Assembly: GCA_004299095.1 (NCBI GenBank)
Contig: SCQQ01000049.1
Span: 1-45,288, forward strand
DNA from: Burkholderiaceae bacterium
GTDB lineage: Bacteria > Pseudomonadota > Gammaproteobacteria > Burkholderiales > Burkholderiaceae_C
DNA length: 45,288 bases
Direction: 5' to 3'
In this document: one piece after another, positions 17,715 through 26,442 of the stretch
Layout of the letters: every line of letters begins with the position of its first letter
How positions within the stretch are numbered: the first letter of the stretch is position 1
Notes under the pieces: model-generated
The model's input: only the letters and a program-made list of their open reading frames with translations
Told to the model about the DNA's origin: nothing
Databases searched by the model: none
Program-made: the position numbers and the translations under genes

Positions 17715-19181
17715 ATGCGGGGTTGCGACCGGTCTCACCGGGTGGGGCGTTACCGAGCCAAGGGTGTGATCGCGGCCACGGCCCGGCTGTGTGCGTTCGC
17801 CCTCTCGGCTCTGCTGGCGGGATGCGCCGCGAGCGCGTTGCCTGACTTGAAGGCGCCGGTTCCCGACGCCTGGCGCAATGGGTCGGTCGTGGCACCGGCT
17901 GTCGCGACGCGGGCGAGCGGCGTCTGGTGGCGGGTTTTCAATGACCCCGAACTGTCCGATCTCGTGGCGCGCGCATTGCATGGCAATCTCGGTCTGGCGC
18001 AGGCGGCGGAGCGCCTGCGGGCGGCGCGTGCGCTCGCTGGCGCGTCGCGAGCCCCTTATCTGCCGGTGTTGAAGGTCGGAACCGACCGGGTGGTGGAACC
18101 GGACCGGGCGCGCTCCTACTTCCTGGCCGGGTTCGATGCCGGCTGGGAACTGCCGCTGTTCGGCGCCGGAACCGGTGCGGCGCGCGTCGCGCATTCGGCA
18201 ACCGATGAGGCGTTGGCGGAATGGCAGGGTGCCCGAATTTCCCTGGTGGCCGAGGTGGTGCGCTGCTGGATCGATCTGCGCGCCGCACAGCAGCGCGTGC
18301 ACGGGCTTGCGGCGCTGCATGACGACGCGGCGCGGCGCCTGCAACTGGTGCAAAAGCGCATTCAGCTCCAACTTGCGCCTGCCGCGGAACTTCATACCGC
18401 CGAAGCTGCTGTCGCGCGGCGCGACGCTGCGCTGGCCAAAGCGCGCCCGGCAGTGGGCGAAAGCGCGCAGCAGTTGGCATTGCTGCTCGGCCTGAACGAA
18501 CCCGATCCGGCTTGGCTCGCCGTGCAGCCGCTGCCGCGCCTCGCCGTGCCGCCGCTTGCCAGCGTGCCGGCCGATCTGCTGCGCAATCAGCCGCAAATCG
18601 CGCGCGCTGAAGCGCAGGTGGTGCGGGCCGCAGGCGAACTCGACATCAGCCGCGCCGATCTCTATCCGCATATCGGCCTGGGCGCATCGCTGCAATGGGC
18701 GCTCGATACCACCGACGCCCGCATGCGCTCGCACGGCACCATCTTTTCGCTCGGTCCCATCGTCCACATTCCGCTGTTCGATTGGGGCCTGCGGCAAGCG
18801 CAGAAAAGGGCCGACGGCCATCGCCTGGAAGCGGCGGTGCTGGCTTATCGCGAAGCCGTCCTGAAAGGCGTCGCGGATACCGAAATCGCCCTCGGAAACC
18901 TGCGCGAAAGCGAGCTGCGCGAAGCGGCCACGGAGCAGGCCCTGCGCGCAACCCGGCAGGCGCAACGTGCGGTCGAAACGCGGCAATCTCTGCAACTTGC
19001 GGATCAACTGGATGTGCTGGCGGCGCGGGCCGCGAGCGTGCAGGCCGGCCTGGATGCGCTGGCCGCACAACGCGAACGCGATCTGGCCTATGTCGCGCTC
19101 TACAAGGCGCTGGGCGGGCCGCCGGTCGATCCCGATCAGCTCGCCACGTCACACGAGCCGGTGGCTGCCGGAGCGCGTTGA
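17715..19181 (+). CDS. Outer-membrane efflux lipoprotein (TolC/NodT family)
   Basis: About 488 residues. The lipobox SALLAGC places Cys37 as the lipidated residue. The body has the duplicated OEP fold, with WWRVFNDPELSDLVARAL near the start and LAYVALYKALGG near the end, both typical of NodT-type channels. The start is uncertain: the frame opens at GTG 17643, with ATG at 17670 and 17715; I chose 17715 because it gives a compact signal. It forms the outer-membrane duct of the exporter encoded downstream. Its TGA overlaps the permease ATG (TGATG). Confidence 0.88.
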   Translation: MRGCDRSHRVGRYRAKGVIAATARLCAFALSALLAGCAASALPDLKAPVPDAWRNGSVVAPAVATRASGVWWRVFNDPELSDLVARALHGNLGLAQAAERLRAARALAGASRAPYLPVLKVGTDRVVEPDRARSYFLAGFDAGWELPLFGAGTGAARVAHSATDEALAEWQGARISLVAEVVRCWIDLRAAQQRVHGLAALHDDAARRLQLVQKRIQLQLAPAAELHTAEAAVARRDAALAKARPAVGESAQQLALLLGLNEPDPAWLAVQPLPRLAVPPLASVPADLLRNQPQIARAEAQVVRAAGELDISRADLYPHIGLGASLQWALDTTDARMRSHGTIFSLGPIVHIPLFDWGLRQAQKRADGHRLEAAVLAYREAVLKGVADTEIALGNLRESELREAATEQALRATRQAQRAVETRQSLQLADQLDVLAARAASVQAGLDALAAQRERDLAYVALYKALGGPPVDPDQLATSHEPVAAGAR

Positions 19182-20314
19182 TGGTTGCACTGGCGCGCAA
19201 GACCCTGGTTTTCGAGTGGCGGCGTTTCTTGCCCGCCATTCTCGCGGTCGGCTTTGCCGGCGTGCTGCAATTGCTGCAAGCCGCGCTGGTGCTAGGGATC
19301 TTCAGCGGCGCCAGCGTCTACGTCACGCAATCGAGCGCCGATTTGTGGGTGGGCTATCCCGGCACGCAAAGCGTCAGCCTCGGTAGCTCGATTCCGGCCG
19401 ATATCGAAATGCGTTTGCGCATGGACCCGGACGTGGCGCGGGTGCAGCCGTTCGACTGGGTCGACGGTGATTGGCGCAGCGACCACCGACCCGGCACCAG
19501 CTCGGTATTCGTCTGCGGTCTCGATCCGCACGCGGACGGCATGCTGTTTGCCCGGGCGCTGCCCGAAGCGCTGCGGGCGCTGCTCGCGGAGCCGGGCGCG
19601 GTGATCGTCGATCGCGCCGACGTCGGCAACCTGGGCGTGGGCGTGGGTGACCGCGCCTACATCAACGGCCACACGGTGCGCGTCGTGGGCATCAGCAGCG
19701 GACTCAGGGCGCTCGGCGGCGTCAACGTGCTGGCGTCGCTTGCAACCGCCCGCGAATTGAATGGCAACCCGACCGATGGGGGCCGCACCACGTTTCTTCT
19801 GATTGGGCTGCGCCACGCCGCGCAAGCGCCAGTGGTGGCCCGGCGCTTGTCCGGTGCCGCGTCGTTCGGCCCGTATCAAGTCTGGACGGCGGCGCAGTTC
19901 GCCCGGCGCTCGCAAATGCACTGGATTCTGGATACCGGCGCGGGTGTGGCGGTCTTGTTTCTGGCGCTGGTGGTTTTTCTGGTGGGCGCGGTGATCACCA
20001 GCCAGACGCTGATCGCCGCCGTGGTCGCTTCGATCCGGGAGTACGCCACCCTGAACGCACTGGGCGTGGGGCGGCGCGCTCTGCGGCGCATCGTGATGGA
20101 GCAGGCGTTTTGGGTGGGCGCATTGGGCCTGGTCGGCAGCGCGCTCTTGGGCGCGGTGCTGTTCGTCGCGGCGCGCGAACGCGCCATTCCGATTGCGCTC
20201 GATTCGACCGTGATCGCGGCGTGCCTGGCGCTCAACATGGCTCTGGCCATCGTCTCGGGCCTGTTCGCTTTGCGCAGCCTGCGCCGGGCCGACCCGGCCA
20301 GCCTGCTGCGTTGA
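19181..20314 (+). CDS. ABC exporter permease, FtsX/MacB-like
   Basis: 377 residues. One N-terminal membrane helix (FLPAILAVGFAGVLQLLQAAL) is followed by a large periplasmic domain (about residues 50-240) and three C-terminal helices (VAVLFLALVVFLVGAVITSQ and later). This is the MacB/DevC type III exporter layout. The cytoplasmic signature SIREYATLNALGVGRRALR matches FtsX-family permeases. Coupled by overlap to the OMF gene upstream and to the ATPase downstream (TGATG at 20312-20316). Such systems push lipids, glycolipids or peptides from the periplasm through an outer-membrane channel. Confidence 0.9.
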   Translation: MVALARKTLVFEWRRFLPAILAVGFAGVLQLLQAALVLGIFSGASVYVTQSSADLWVGYPGTQSVSLGSSIPADIEMRLRMDPDVARVQPFDWVDGDWRSDHRPGTSSVFVCGLDPHADGMLFARALPEALRALLAEPGAVIVDRADVGNLGVGVGDRAYINGHTVRVVGISSGLRALGGVNVLASLATARELNGNPTDGGRTTFLLIGLRHAAQAPVVARRLSGAASFGPYQVWTAAQFARRSQMHWILDTGAGVAVLFLALVVFLVGAVITSQTLIAAVVASIREYATLNALGVGRRALRRIVMEQAFWVGALGLVGSALLGAVLFVAARERAIPIALDSTVIAACLALNMALAIVSGLFALRSLRRADPASLLR

Positions 20315-21048
20315 TGACCATGCAGCCCGCACCTTCCACCGAACCTGTGTTGAGCGGCCTGCATCTGGCCAAGGCGTTTTCGTCGGGCGAAATCCGCGCG
20401 ACGGTGCTGAGCGATCTGTCGATCGAGGTGTATCCGGGCGAGCTCACGCTGATTTCCGGCCCGTCGGGTTGCGGCAAAAGCACGTTGCTGTCGATCCTGA
20501 GCGGCTTGCAGAAGCCCGACCAAGGCAGCGTGCGGGCGCTGGGTGAATCGCTGCTGGAACTCAGTCCGCGCGGGCTGGAGGGCTTTCGCCTGCGCCACAC
20601 GGGTTTCGTTTTCCAGGGGTTCAACCTATTTCCGGCCCTCAACGCCCGGGAGCAGGTGGAGTTGCCGCTCACCTACCTGAAGCTCGGCAAGGCCGAAGCG
20701 CGTGCGCGCGCGCTGGCCGCGCTGGACGAAGTCGGTTTGAGCGCCCGTGCCCACTTGCGCCCGGCGCAGCTCTCGGGCGGCGAAAAGCAGCGCGTCGCCA
20801 TTGCCCGCGCCATCGCCAAGCGGCCGCAACTGCTGTTTGCCGATGAGCCCACCAGCGCGCTGGATGCCGCCAACGGCCAAATCATTGTTGATATGCTGCA
20901 CGCCATCGCGCGTACGCACCAGGCCACCGTGCTGTGCGTGAGCCACGATCCGCGCGTGGCGGCCCATGCCGATCGGGTGCTGGTCATGGAGGACGGCTGC
21001 ATCCTGAGCGATCGACGGGCTTCGCGGCCGGAACGACACCCCACATGA
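20314..21048 (+). CDS. ABC exporter ATP-binding protein (LolD/MacB-type)
   Basis: 244 residues. Walker A GPSGCGKST at about residues 49-57, Q-loop VFQGFNLFPAL, signature LSGGEKQRVAIARA, Walker B LLFADEPTSALD and switch His in VSHDPRV. The LolD/MacB/DevA subgroup fits the FtsX-type permease partner. Two starts six nucleotides apart are possible (20314, 20320); the first overlaps the permease stop. The TGA overlaps the adaptor ATG (ATGA). Confidence 0.95.
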   Translation: MTMQPAPSTEPVLSGLHLAKAFSSGEIRATVLSDLSIEVYPGELTLISGPSGCGKSTLLSILSGLQKPDQGSVRALGESLLELSPRGLEGFRLRHTGFVFQGFNLFPALNAREQVELPLTYLKLGKAEARARALAALDEVGLSARAHLRPAQLSGGEKQRVAIARAIAKRPQLLFADEPTSALDAANGQIIVDMLHAIARTHQATVLCVSHDPRVAAHADRVLVMEDGCILSDRRASRPERHPT

Positions 21049-22031
21049 TTTCCAGATTCCCGTTTTTTCCTTTGAGTGCACCTGGACCCTGTGTGGTTCG
21101 GCGCCGGTTCGGCGCGCGCTGGTCCCGGGTGCTGGCCGCGGGCACGGCGCTGCTGATCCTGGGCGCGCTCCAGGGCTGCTCGCCGCACGCGGAAGAGCGG
21201 ACTGCGGCCCCGGCCGCTTCCCCTTACGTCGCCGTGGCGCGCGGGCGGGTCGATGTCGAAGGAGGGCTGTTGAACCTGGCCGCTCCCGTCACTGGCATCG
21301 TCGCCAGCGTCAAGGTGAAAGAAGGCGAGCACGTGAACAAGGGGGCGCTGGTCGCCACGCTGGACCCGCGCGGCGCCACGCTGGCGCTGGATGCGGCCAA
21401 GGCCGTCTTGGAGCAAGCCCGGGCACGAGTCAAGCTGGACGATGTGCGCCTGCAGGCGGCGCGTGCCCAGGGCAAGCGCTTGTCGGCGGCGGCCGCGGCC
21501 GGCGTGGCCGATGGGCAAAGCGCCGATCAGGCACACGCCGGCAGCGCCGCGCTGGCCGCGCAGCGCGCCATCGACGAAGCGGCGGTGAACGAAGCCCAGC
21601 AGGGCGTGGCGCGCGCCCGTTTTGCGCTGGCACAGCACCGTGTCGTCGCGCCCCTGAATGGCGACGTGGTGCGCGTGGCGGCGCAGCCGGGCATGGCGGC
21701 CACGCCCGAAGGTGCGTCGCTGGTCACGCTGTTGCCCGACGCGCCGCGCATCGTGCGTGCCGAGCTGAATGAAAGCTACGCCGATGCCGTCAGGCCCGGG
21801 ATGACCGCCGAAGTTCAGACCGAGGACGGGCGCGGCTCCTGGCCCGCGCGGGTCGAGCGTGTGGCCGCGGTCTACGGCCCCTCAACGCTGCTGGACGATC
21901 CGGCGCGCCGGGCCAATGCGCGCTCGCTAGAATGCGTGCTCACGCTGGACGCGCCGACGCCGCTGCGCGTGGGCCAGCGCGTGATGGTCCGGATCTTGCC
22001 GGAAGGCGTGGCGCCAAAAGCCGGCGGTTGA
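21045..22031 (+). CDS. HlyD-family periplasmic adaptor lipoprotein
   Basis: 328 residues. Signal sequence with lipobox ALQGC (Cys45). A lipoyl-like half (VTGIVASVKVKEGEHVNKG) and its partner (APLNGDVVRVAAQPG) flank an Ala-rich coiled-coil hairpin (about residues 120-215). This is the membrane-fusion architecture that links an ABC exporter to a TolC-type duct. It overlaps the ATPase gene by 4 nt, so OMF, permease, ATPase and adaptor are one translationally coupled unit resembling cyanobacterial DevBCA. Confidence 0.88.
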   Translation: MISRFPFFPLSAPGPCVVRRRFGARWSRVLAAGTALLILGALQGCSPHAEERTAAPAASPYVAVARGRVDVEGGLLNLAAPVTGIVASVKVKEGEHVNKGALVATLDPRGATLALDAAKAVLEQARARVKLDDVRLQAARAQGKRLSAAAAAGVADGQSADQAHAGSAALAAQRAIDEAAVNEAQQGVARARFALAQHRVVAPLNGDVVRVAAQPGMAATPEGASLVTLLPDAPRIVRAELNESYADAVRPGMTAEVQTEDGRGSWPARVERVAAVYGPSTLLDDPARRANARSLECVLTLDAPTPLRVGQRVMVRILPEGVAPKAGG

Positions 22032-22105
22032 TCGCAACTTCTTCTCCCCGATATCCAAGTCAACGCCCGCGGCCCGTGCTGCCGCGCATCGCGCTTCGCT
22101 TTTCC

Positions 22106-22930
22106 ATGATTCAACCCAGCAGTTTCTTGCTCGAAGGCGGGCGCAAGGGGGTGCTGCTGATTCACGGCCTGACCGGCACGCCGATGGAAATGAAGCTGCT
22201 CGGCAAGGGTTTGAACCACGCCGGCTACACCGTCTCGGGCATGCAGTTGGCGGGCCATTGCGGCACCACCGACGATTTGCTCGCCACCTCCTGGGAAGAT
22301 TGGTATGCCAGCGTTCAGGCCGCCGCGGATGCGTTGGCCGGGCACGTGGATCATTTGTTCGTGGGCGGCCTGTCCATGGGCGCGGTGCTGGCGCTCAAGC
22401 TGGCGGCCGACCGGCCAGCGCAAGTGGCGGGTGTGGGCGTTTACGGCGCCACGTTTTTCTACGATGGCTGGACCATTCCGCGGCTCGCTCGCCTGTCCTT
22501 CCTGCTGCCGTTGCTGAAGCGTCTGGGCATCGGCCGCGGGCGCACGTTCATGGAGCAGCCACCTTACGGCATTCAGGACGAACGGCTGCGCGCGCAGATC
22601 AGCAGCGCCATGCTCGCAGGCGACAGCGCTGCTGCCGGCTTGCCCGGCAACCCGTGGTTCGCGCTGGCCGAAATGCATGCGCTGGCCGCCATCACCCGGC
22701 GCCGGTTGGGTGGCGTGGTGGCGCCGTGCCTGATTGCCCACGCCCGCCACGACGACGTCGCCAGCGTTCGCAACGCGCGGCTGGTGGAACGCTCGGTGTC
22801 CGGCCCCACGGAACTGCTGCTGCTGGATCACAGCTACCACATGATCACTGTCGACCAGGAACGGCGTACGCTGATCGAGCGCTCGGCCGCCTTTTTCGAT
22901 CGCGTGGTCGCGCGCCGCGCGCCAGCGTGA
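22106..22930 (+). CDS. Alpha/beta hydrolase (carboxylesterase-like)
   Basis: 274 residues from MIQPSSFLLEGG; earlier in-frame GTG (22076) and TTG starts exist, and no clear ribosome site decides. Fold markers are VLLIHGLTGTP (oxyanion loop), nucleophile Ser90 in GGLSMG, acid in ARHDDVAS and His in LDHSYHMIT. It resembles Est30-type carboxylesterases. No signal peptide is seen, so it is probably cytoplasmic. Placed between the exporter and the ACP/KAS genes, it could release an acyl chain from the carrier as a thioesterase, or hydrolyse an ester. That is inference. Confidence 0.85.
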   Translation: MIQPSSFLLEGGRKGVLLIHGLTGTPMEMKLLGKGLNHAGYTVSGMQLAGHCGTTDDLLATSWEDWYASVQAAADALAGHVDHLFVGGLSMGAVLALKLAADRPAQVAGVGVYGATFFYDGWTIPRLARLSFLLPLLKRLGIGRGRTFMEQPPYGIQDERLRAQISSAMLAGDSAAAGLPGNPWFALAEMHALAAITRRRLGGVVAPCLIAHARHDDVASVRNARLVERSVSGPTELLLLDHSYHMITVDQERRTLIERSAAFFDRVVARRAPA

Positions 22931-22951
22931 TCGGCCCCGGCACCGCTTCTC

Positions 22952-23311
22952 ATGTCCGGCCTGGCTTTTTCTCTCTGGATCTTCAACGTCGCGTTGCACA
23001 CCGCGGGGCAACTGGCGTTCAAGGCGGCCGCCGGCGATCCGCGCGCCGGCGATGGCTGGGCGCGCTGGTGCTACATGGCCGGGCGGCCGTGGTTGTGGCT
23101 GGGCGTTGGCTGCTATGTGGTCGAATTTCCGGCCTGGATTGCGTTTCTGTCGCTGCTGCCGCTCTCGGTGGGCGTGCTGCTCGGCGCCATCGACACGGTG
23201 GTCATCATGCTGGCCGCGCACCTGCTGTTCCGCGAACGGCTGACTGTGCTGCGCGTCACCGGGGTGCTGCTTGTCACCGCTGGCGTGGCGGTCGTGGGGC
23301 TGGGCGGATGA
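22952..23311 (+). CDS. Small four-helix transporter (SMR/EamA-like), first of pair
   Basis: 119 residues, four predicted membrane helices; the first carries the LHTAGQLAFKAAAG segment that in SMR/ArnE-like proteins includes a helix-1 polar site. The last two helices are LSVGVLLGAIDTVVIMLAAHLLF and VTGVLLVTAGVAVVGL. It starts 21 nt after the hydrolase stop and overlaps the next small transporter by ATGA, so the two likely form a heterodimer. Possible role: flipping a lipid-linked intermediate across the inner membrane. Confidence 0.82.
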   Translation: MSGLAFSLWIFNVALHTAGQLAFKAAAGDPRAGDGWARWCYMAGRPWLWLGVGCYVVEFPAWIAFLSLLPLSVGVLLGAIDTVVIMLAAHLLFRERLTVLRVTGVLLVTAGVAVVGLGG

Positions 23312-23721
23312 GGCGCTTTTACCTGATCGGCTTCTTGCTTCTGATGGCGTTCGACACGCTGGCGCAGGTCAGTTTCAAATACGCCGGCATGCACGCGCTC
23401 CCGGTGCAGGCCGACATCGGCTGGGTGGTGCGGGTGTTTGGCGCGCCTTGGGTTTATGGCGCGGTGATCGGCTATCTCGGTTCGTTTTTCATCTGGATGC
23501 GCCTGCTCGAGCGCGCGCCGATCGGCCCGGCGTTCGCCGCGTCGCACCTCGAAGTGGTTTCGGTCCTGCTGCTGTCGGCGTGGCTGTTTGGTGAAGCGTT
23601 GACGGTTCCACGCGTGGCGGGCGCGACGCTCATCGTGGCCGGCATCGCGTGCCTGGCACTGGCCGAAGACCGAGAAGCGCGCGCCACCACCGCACACCGG
23701 CATTCCGGGCAGGTCGCGTGA
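23308..23721 (+). CDS. Small four-helix transporter (SMR/EamA-like), second of pair
   Basis: 137 residues with four membrane helices (YLIGFLLLMAFDTLAQVSFK; VYGAVIGYLGSFFIWMRLL; HLEVVSVLLLSAWLFG; VAGATLIVAGIACLALA) and a charged C-terminal tail. The ATG overlaps the partner stop (ATGA). Paired unequal SMR proteins are typical of heterodimeric carriers such as ArnE/ArnF. It is followed 49 nt later by the ACP gene. Confidence 0.82.
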   Translation: MRRFYLIGFLLLMAFDTLAQVSFKYAGMHALPVQADIGWVVRVFGAPWVYGAVIGYLGSFFIWMRLLERAPIGPAFAASHLEVVSVLLLSAWLFGEALTVPRVAGATLIVAGIACLALAEDREARATTAHRHSGQVA

Positions 23722-23770
23722 ACTAGACTATGCGAGTTTTCCCAATGTTTGGCGGCTCTTTGGAGGCGTG

Positions 23771-24043
23771 ATGTCCGATTCAATCCAGCAGCGCGTGTTT
23801 GCGCTGATCGCCAAACAGGCCAAGGTGGACCCGAAAGAGGTGACGCCCGAGTCCACGATGGCCAGCCTCGACATTCCGTCGCTGGGTGCGGTCGAACTCA
23901 TTTTCGACATCGAGGACGAGTTCGACATTCACTTTCCCGAGAGTGATGGCGCCGACTTCAGCGCCGAAACGGCGCAGAGCTTGGTCGATACCGTGCAAAA
24001 GGTGCTGGCGGAAAAAGACGCGGGCTCCGGAGCCGGCGCTTGA
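23771..24043 (+). CDS. Acyl carrier protein
   Basis: 90 residues. Helix-2 motif IPSLGAVELIFDIEDEF carries the phosphopantetheine serine at Ser37; the usual Asp before Ser is replaced by Pro (PSL for DSL). GGAGG (23762-23766) precedes ATG 23771; an in-frame GTG three nucleotides earlier is less likely. It is not the housekeeping AcpP, given the unusual motif and its location outside a fab cluster. The last codons overlap the TTG start of the condensing-enzyme gene. Confidence 0.9.
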   Translation: MSDSIQQRVFALIAKQAKVDPKEVTPESTMASLDIPSLGAVELIFDIEDEFDIHFPESDGADFSAETAQSLVDTVQKVLAEKDAGSGAGA

Positions 24044-25278
24044 GGGCAACCGCTTCCGAACGGCAGCGCGTCGTCATCACCGGCATGGGCGCGGTCAGCG
24101 CGCTGGGCCTGGATGCCCGCGCGATGTGGGAGCGCCTGCGCGCCGGGGAAAGCGCGATTGCGCCGCTGCGGCACCCGGACAGCGCCGAATTGCGCGTCAA
24201 GGTGGCGGCACAGGTGCCGGAAGAATTCGAACGCGTGGGTGGCCTGAGCGCCGAGCAATCGACCCTCATGGACCGCAACTCGCAATTGGCGCTGTGCGCG
24301 GCACGGGAAGCGGTGGCGCAATCGGGCCTCGATTTCGACCGGCAGGAACTGGCCCGCAACGCGGCCGTGGTGGTGGGTTGCGGCACCGGCGGCGAGCTGG
24401 CGCACGACCAGCAAAGCCGCCGGATGTATGGCGAGCACAACCCGCGCGTGCACCCCTTCACCATCGTTCGGCTGATGGTGAACGCGCCGGCCAGCCACAT
24501 CAGCATGGCGTACAAGCTGCATGGTCCGTCTTTCGTCGTGGCGAGCGCCTGCGCATCGGCCAACCACGCATTGATTCAGGCGGCGCAGATGATTCGCTCT
24601 GGGCAGACCGACGTGGCGCTCAGCGGCGGCACCGAAGCGTGTCTGAGCTTCAGTTGCTTGCGCGCCTGGGAAGCGATGCGCATTCTGGCGACCGACACCT
24701 GCCGGCCCTTCAGCGCGCACCGCAGCGGCCTGGTGCTGGGCGAGGGGGCGGCGATTTTCGTCCTCGAGTCGCTCGCGCACGCGCGCTCGCGCGGCGCCTC
24801 CATCCTGTGCGAATTCGCCGGCGGCGGCATGAGTGCCGATGGCGCCGACATCGTGTTGCCCAGCGCCGAGGGTGAAGCGCTGGCCCTCGAGCGAGCGCTG
24901 GCGGATGCCGGACTGAATGCCGACGACGTGGACTACGTCAATGCCCACGGCACCGGCACCAAGGCCAACGACAGCACCGAAACGCGCGCGCTGCACCTGG
25001 CGTTTGGCGACCACGCCAAACGCCTGGCGGTCTCGTCGACCAAGGCCATGCACGGTCACGCCCTGGGCGCGGCGGGCGCGCTGGAACTGGTGGCCGTCAT
25101 CGGCGCGCTGCGCGAAGGTGTCGTGCCGCCCACCGTCAACCTGGACGCGCCCGATCCCGAGTGCGATCTGGACTACGTCCCCGGCAGTGCCCGCGCCATG
25201 CCGGTGCGCGCGGCCATGAGCAATTCGTTTGCGTTCGGCGGCTTGAACGCCGTGCTGGCGCTGAAGCGCGCGCCGTAG
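24040..25278 (+). CDS. Beta-ketoacyl-ACP synthase, KAS II (FabF-like)
   Basis: 412 residues, TTG start overlapping the ACP TGA (TTGA). The full Cys-His-His triad is visible: Cys171 in VASACASA, His303 in NAHGTGT and His340 in MHGHALGAAG, with Lys335 in SSTKAM. It should therefore catalyse decarboxylative condensation on the adjacent ACP, and is not a chain-length factor. It ends the exporter operon. No ketoreductase, dehydratase or malonyltransferase is present, so those would come from primary fatty-acid synthesis or be unnecessary. Confidence 0.93.
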   Translation: MRATASERQRVVITGMGAVSALGLDARAMWERLRAGESAIAPLRHPDSAELRVKVAAQVPEEFERVGGLSAEQSTLMDRNSQLALCAAREAVAQSGLDFDRQELARNAAVVVGCGTGGELAHDQQSRRMYGEHNPRVHPFTIVRLMVNAPASHISMAYKLHGPSFVVASACASANHALIQAAQMIRSGQTDVALSGGTEACLSFSCLRAWEAMRILATDTCRPFSAHRSGLVLGEGAAIFVLESLAHARSRGASILCEFAGGGMSADGADIVLPSAEGEALALERALADAGLNADDVDYVNAHGTGTKANDSTETRALHLAFGDHAKRLAVSSTKAMHGHALGAAGALELVAVIGALREGVVPPTVNLDAPDPECDLDYVPGSARAMPVRAAMSNSFAFGGLNAVLALKRAP

Positions 25279-25291
25279 GCAAGCGATCTGA

Positions 25292-25307
25292 CGGCGATCG
25301 ATCGCCG
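25292..25307. repeat. 16-bp perfect palindrome
   Basis: CGGCGATCGATCGCCG is its own reverse complement. It lies in the 51-nt gap between the convergent KAS and pyrD genes. No T-run follows, so it is not a clear intrinsic terminator. It holds two GATC sites. Significance unknown. Confidence 0.5.
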
Positions 25308-25329
25308 CGGCGCTGCACGGTTCGTCGAG

Positions 25330-26403
25330 TCAGGTTTTGCGCTGCCGCCGCGCCAATGCGCGCGCCACTTCTGCGACCAATCTCGGCCCGCGATAAATCA
25401 GGCCGGTGAAGAGTTGCACCACGTCTGCGCCCGCGCCGATCTTCTGCACGGCGTCGCCGCCGCTGAAAATGCCGCCCACGCCGATGATGGGGAAATCGGG
25501 CCCGAGCGCCGCGCGCAATTCCCGGATCACGCGGTTGCTGGCCTCGAACACCGGGGCGCCCGAAAGGCCGCCGCTTTCGTTGCCGTGCGGCAGTGTCTCG
25601 ACGCCATTGCGTGCCAGCGTGGTGTTGGTGGCGATCACGCCCTCGACGCCGTGATGCCGCAGCGCATCGGCAATGGCGTGCACTTGGCCGGAATCCAGAT
25701 CGGGCGCGATTTTGAGAAAAATCGGCACCTTTTTTTGGTACTCGTCGGCCAATTCATTCTGGCGTGACTTGAGCGCAGTCAAGAGGCCATTCAGCGCCGC
25801 GTCGCCTTGCAAGTCGCGCAAATGCCGAGTGTTCGGGCTGGAGATGTTGACCGTGACGTAATCGGCGTACGGGTAAACGCTCGCCAGGCCCGCCAGGTAA
25901 TCGTCCACTGCGCGCTCCATGGGTGTCGCAGCGTTCTTGCCGATGTTCAGCCCCAGGAGCGCACGCTTGCCGGCTGCCGCGGTTTGCGCGTGCTGGTGGA
26001 AGTGCGAGCGCCGGACGTGTGCGACGAATGCATCCAGGCCTTCGTTGTTGAAACCCATGCGGTTGATCAGCGCATTCGCTTGCGGCAAGCGGAACATCCT
26101 CGGCTTGGGATTGCCGGGCTGCGGCAGCGGTGTGACCGTGCCCACTTCGACGAAACCGAAGCCCATGCCGATCAGCCCGTCGATCGCGCGCGCGTTCTTG
26201 TCCAGGCCGGCGGCCACGCCGACACGGTTGGGGAACGTCAGGCCGGCGAGCGTGATGGGGTCATCGACACGCGCGTTGCGCCACGCCCATTCGAGTGGCG
26301 TGCCAGCGCCATGCGCCAGCATGCCCAGGATCAATTCGTGCGCGCTCTCGGCATCCAGCGCAAACAGCGCGGCGCGCGCGCAGCCGTAGGGAAGGGCGCT
26401 CAT
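25330..26403 (-). CDS. pyrD: Dihydroorotate dehydrogenase (quinone), class 2
   Basis: 357 residues. Membrane-associated flavoenzyme that oxidises dihydroorotate to orotate with ubiquinone, in pyrimidine synthesis. Class 2 marks: N-terminal helical extension ([19 protein letters not shown]), [29 protein letters not shown] with the catalytic serine, IATNTT and the FMN-binding [12 protein letters not shown]. It is convergent with the KAS gene and divergent from rpiA. Confidence 0.97.
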   Translation of the reverse strand: MSALPYGCARAALFALDAESAHELILGMLAHGAGTPLEWAWRNARVDDPITLAGLTFPNRVGVAAGLDKNARAIDGLIGMGFGFVEVGTVTPLPQPGNPKPRMFRLPQANALINRMGFNNEGLDAFVAHVRRSHFHQHAQTAAAGKRALLGLNIGKNAATPMERAVDDYLAGLASVYPYADYVTVNISSPNTRHLRDLQGDAALNGLLTALKSRQNELADEYQKKVPIFLKIAPDLDSGQVHAIADALRHHGVEGVIATNTTLARNGVETLPHGNESGGLSGAPVFEASNRVIRELRAALGPDFPIIGVGGIFSGGDAVQKIGAGADVVQLFTGLIYRGPRLVAEVARALARRQRKT

Positions 26404-26442
26404 CGGATAATTCGGTCAATCAACACGCAGGAATTGTCGCAA

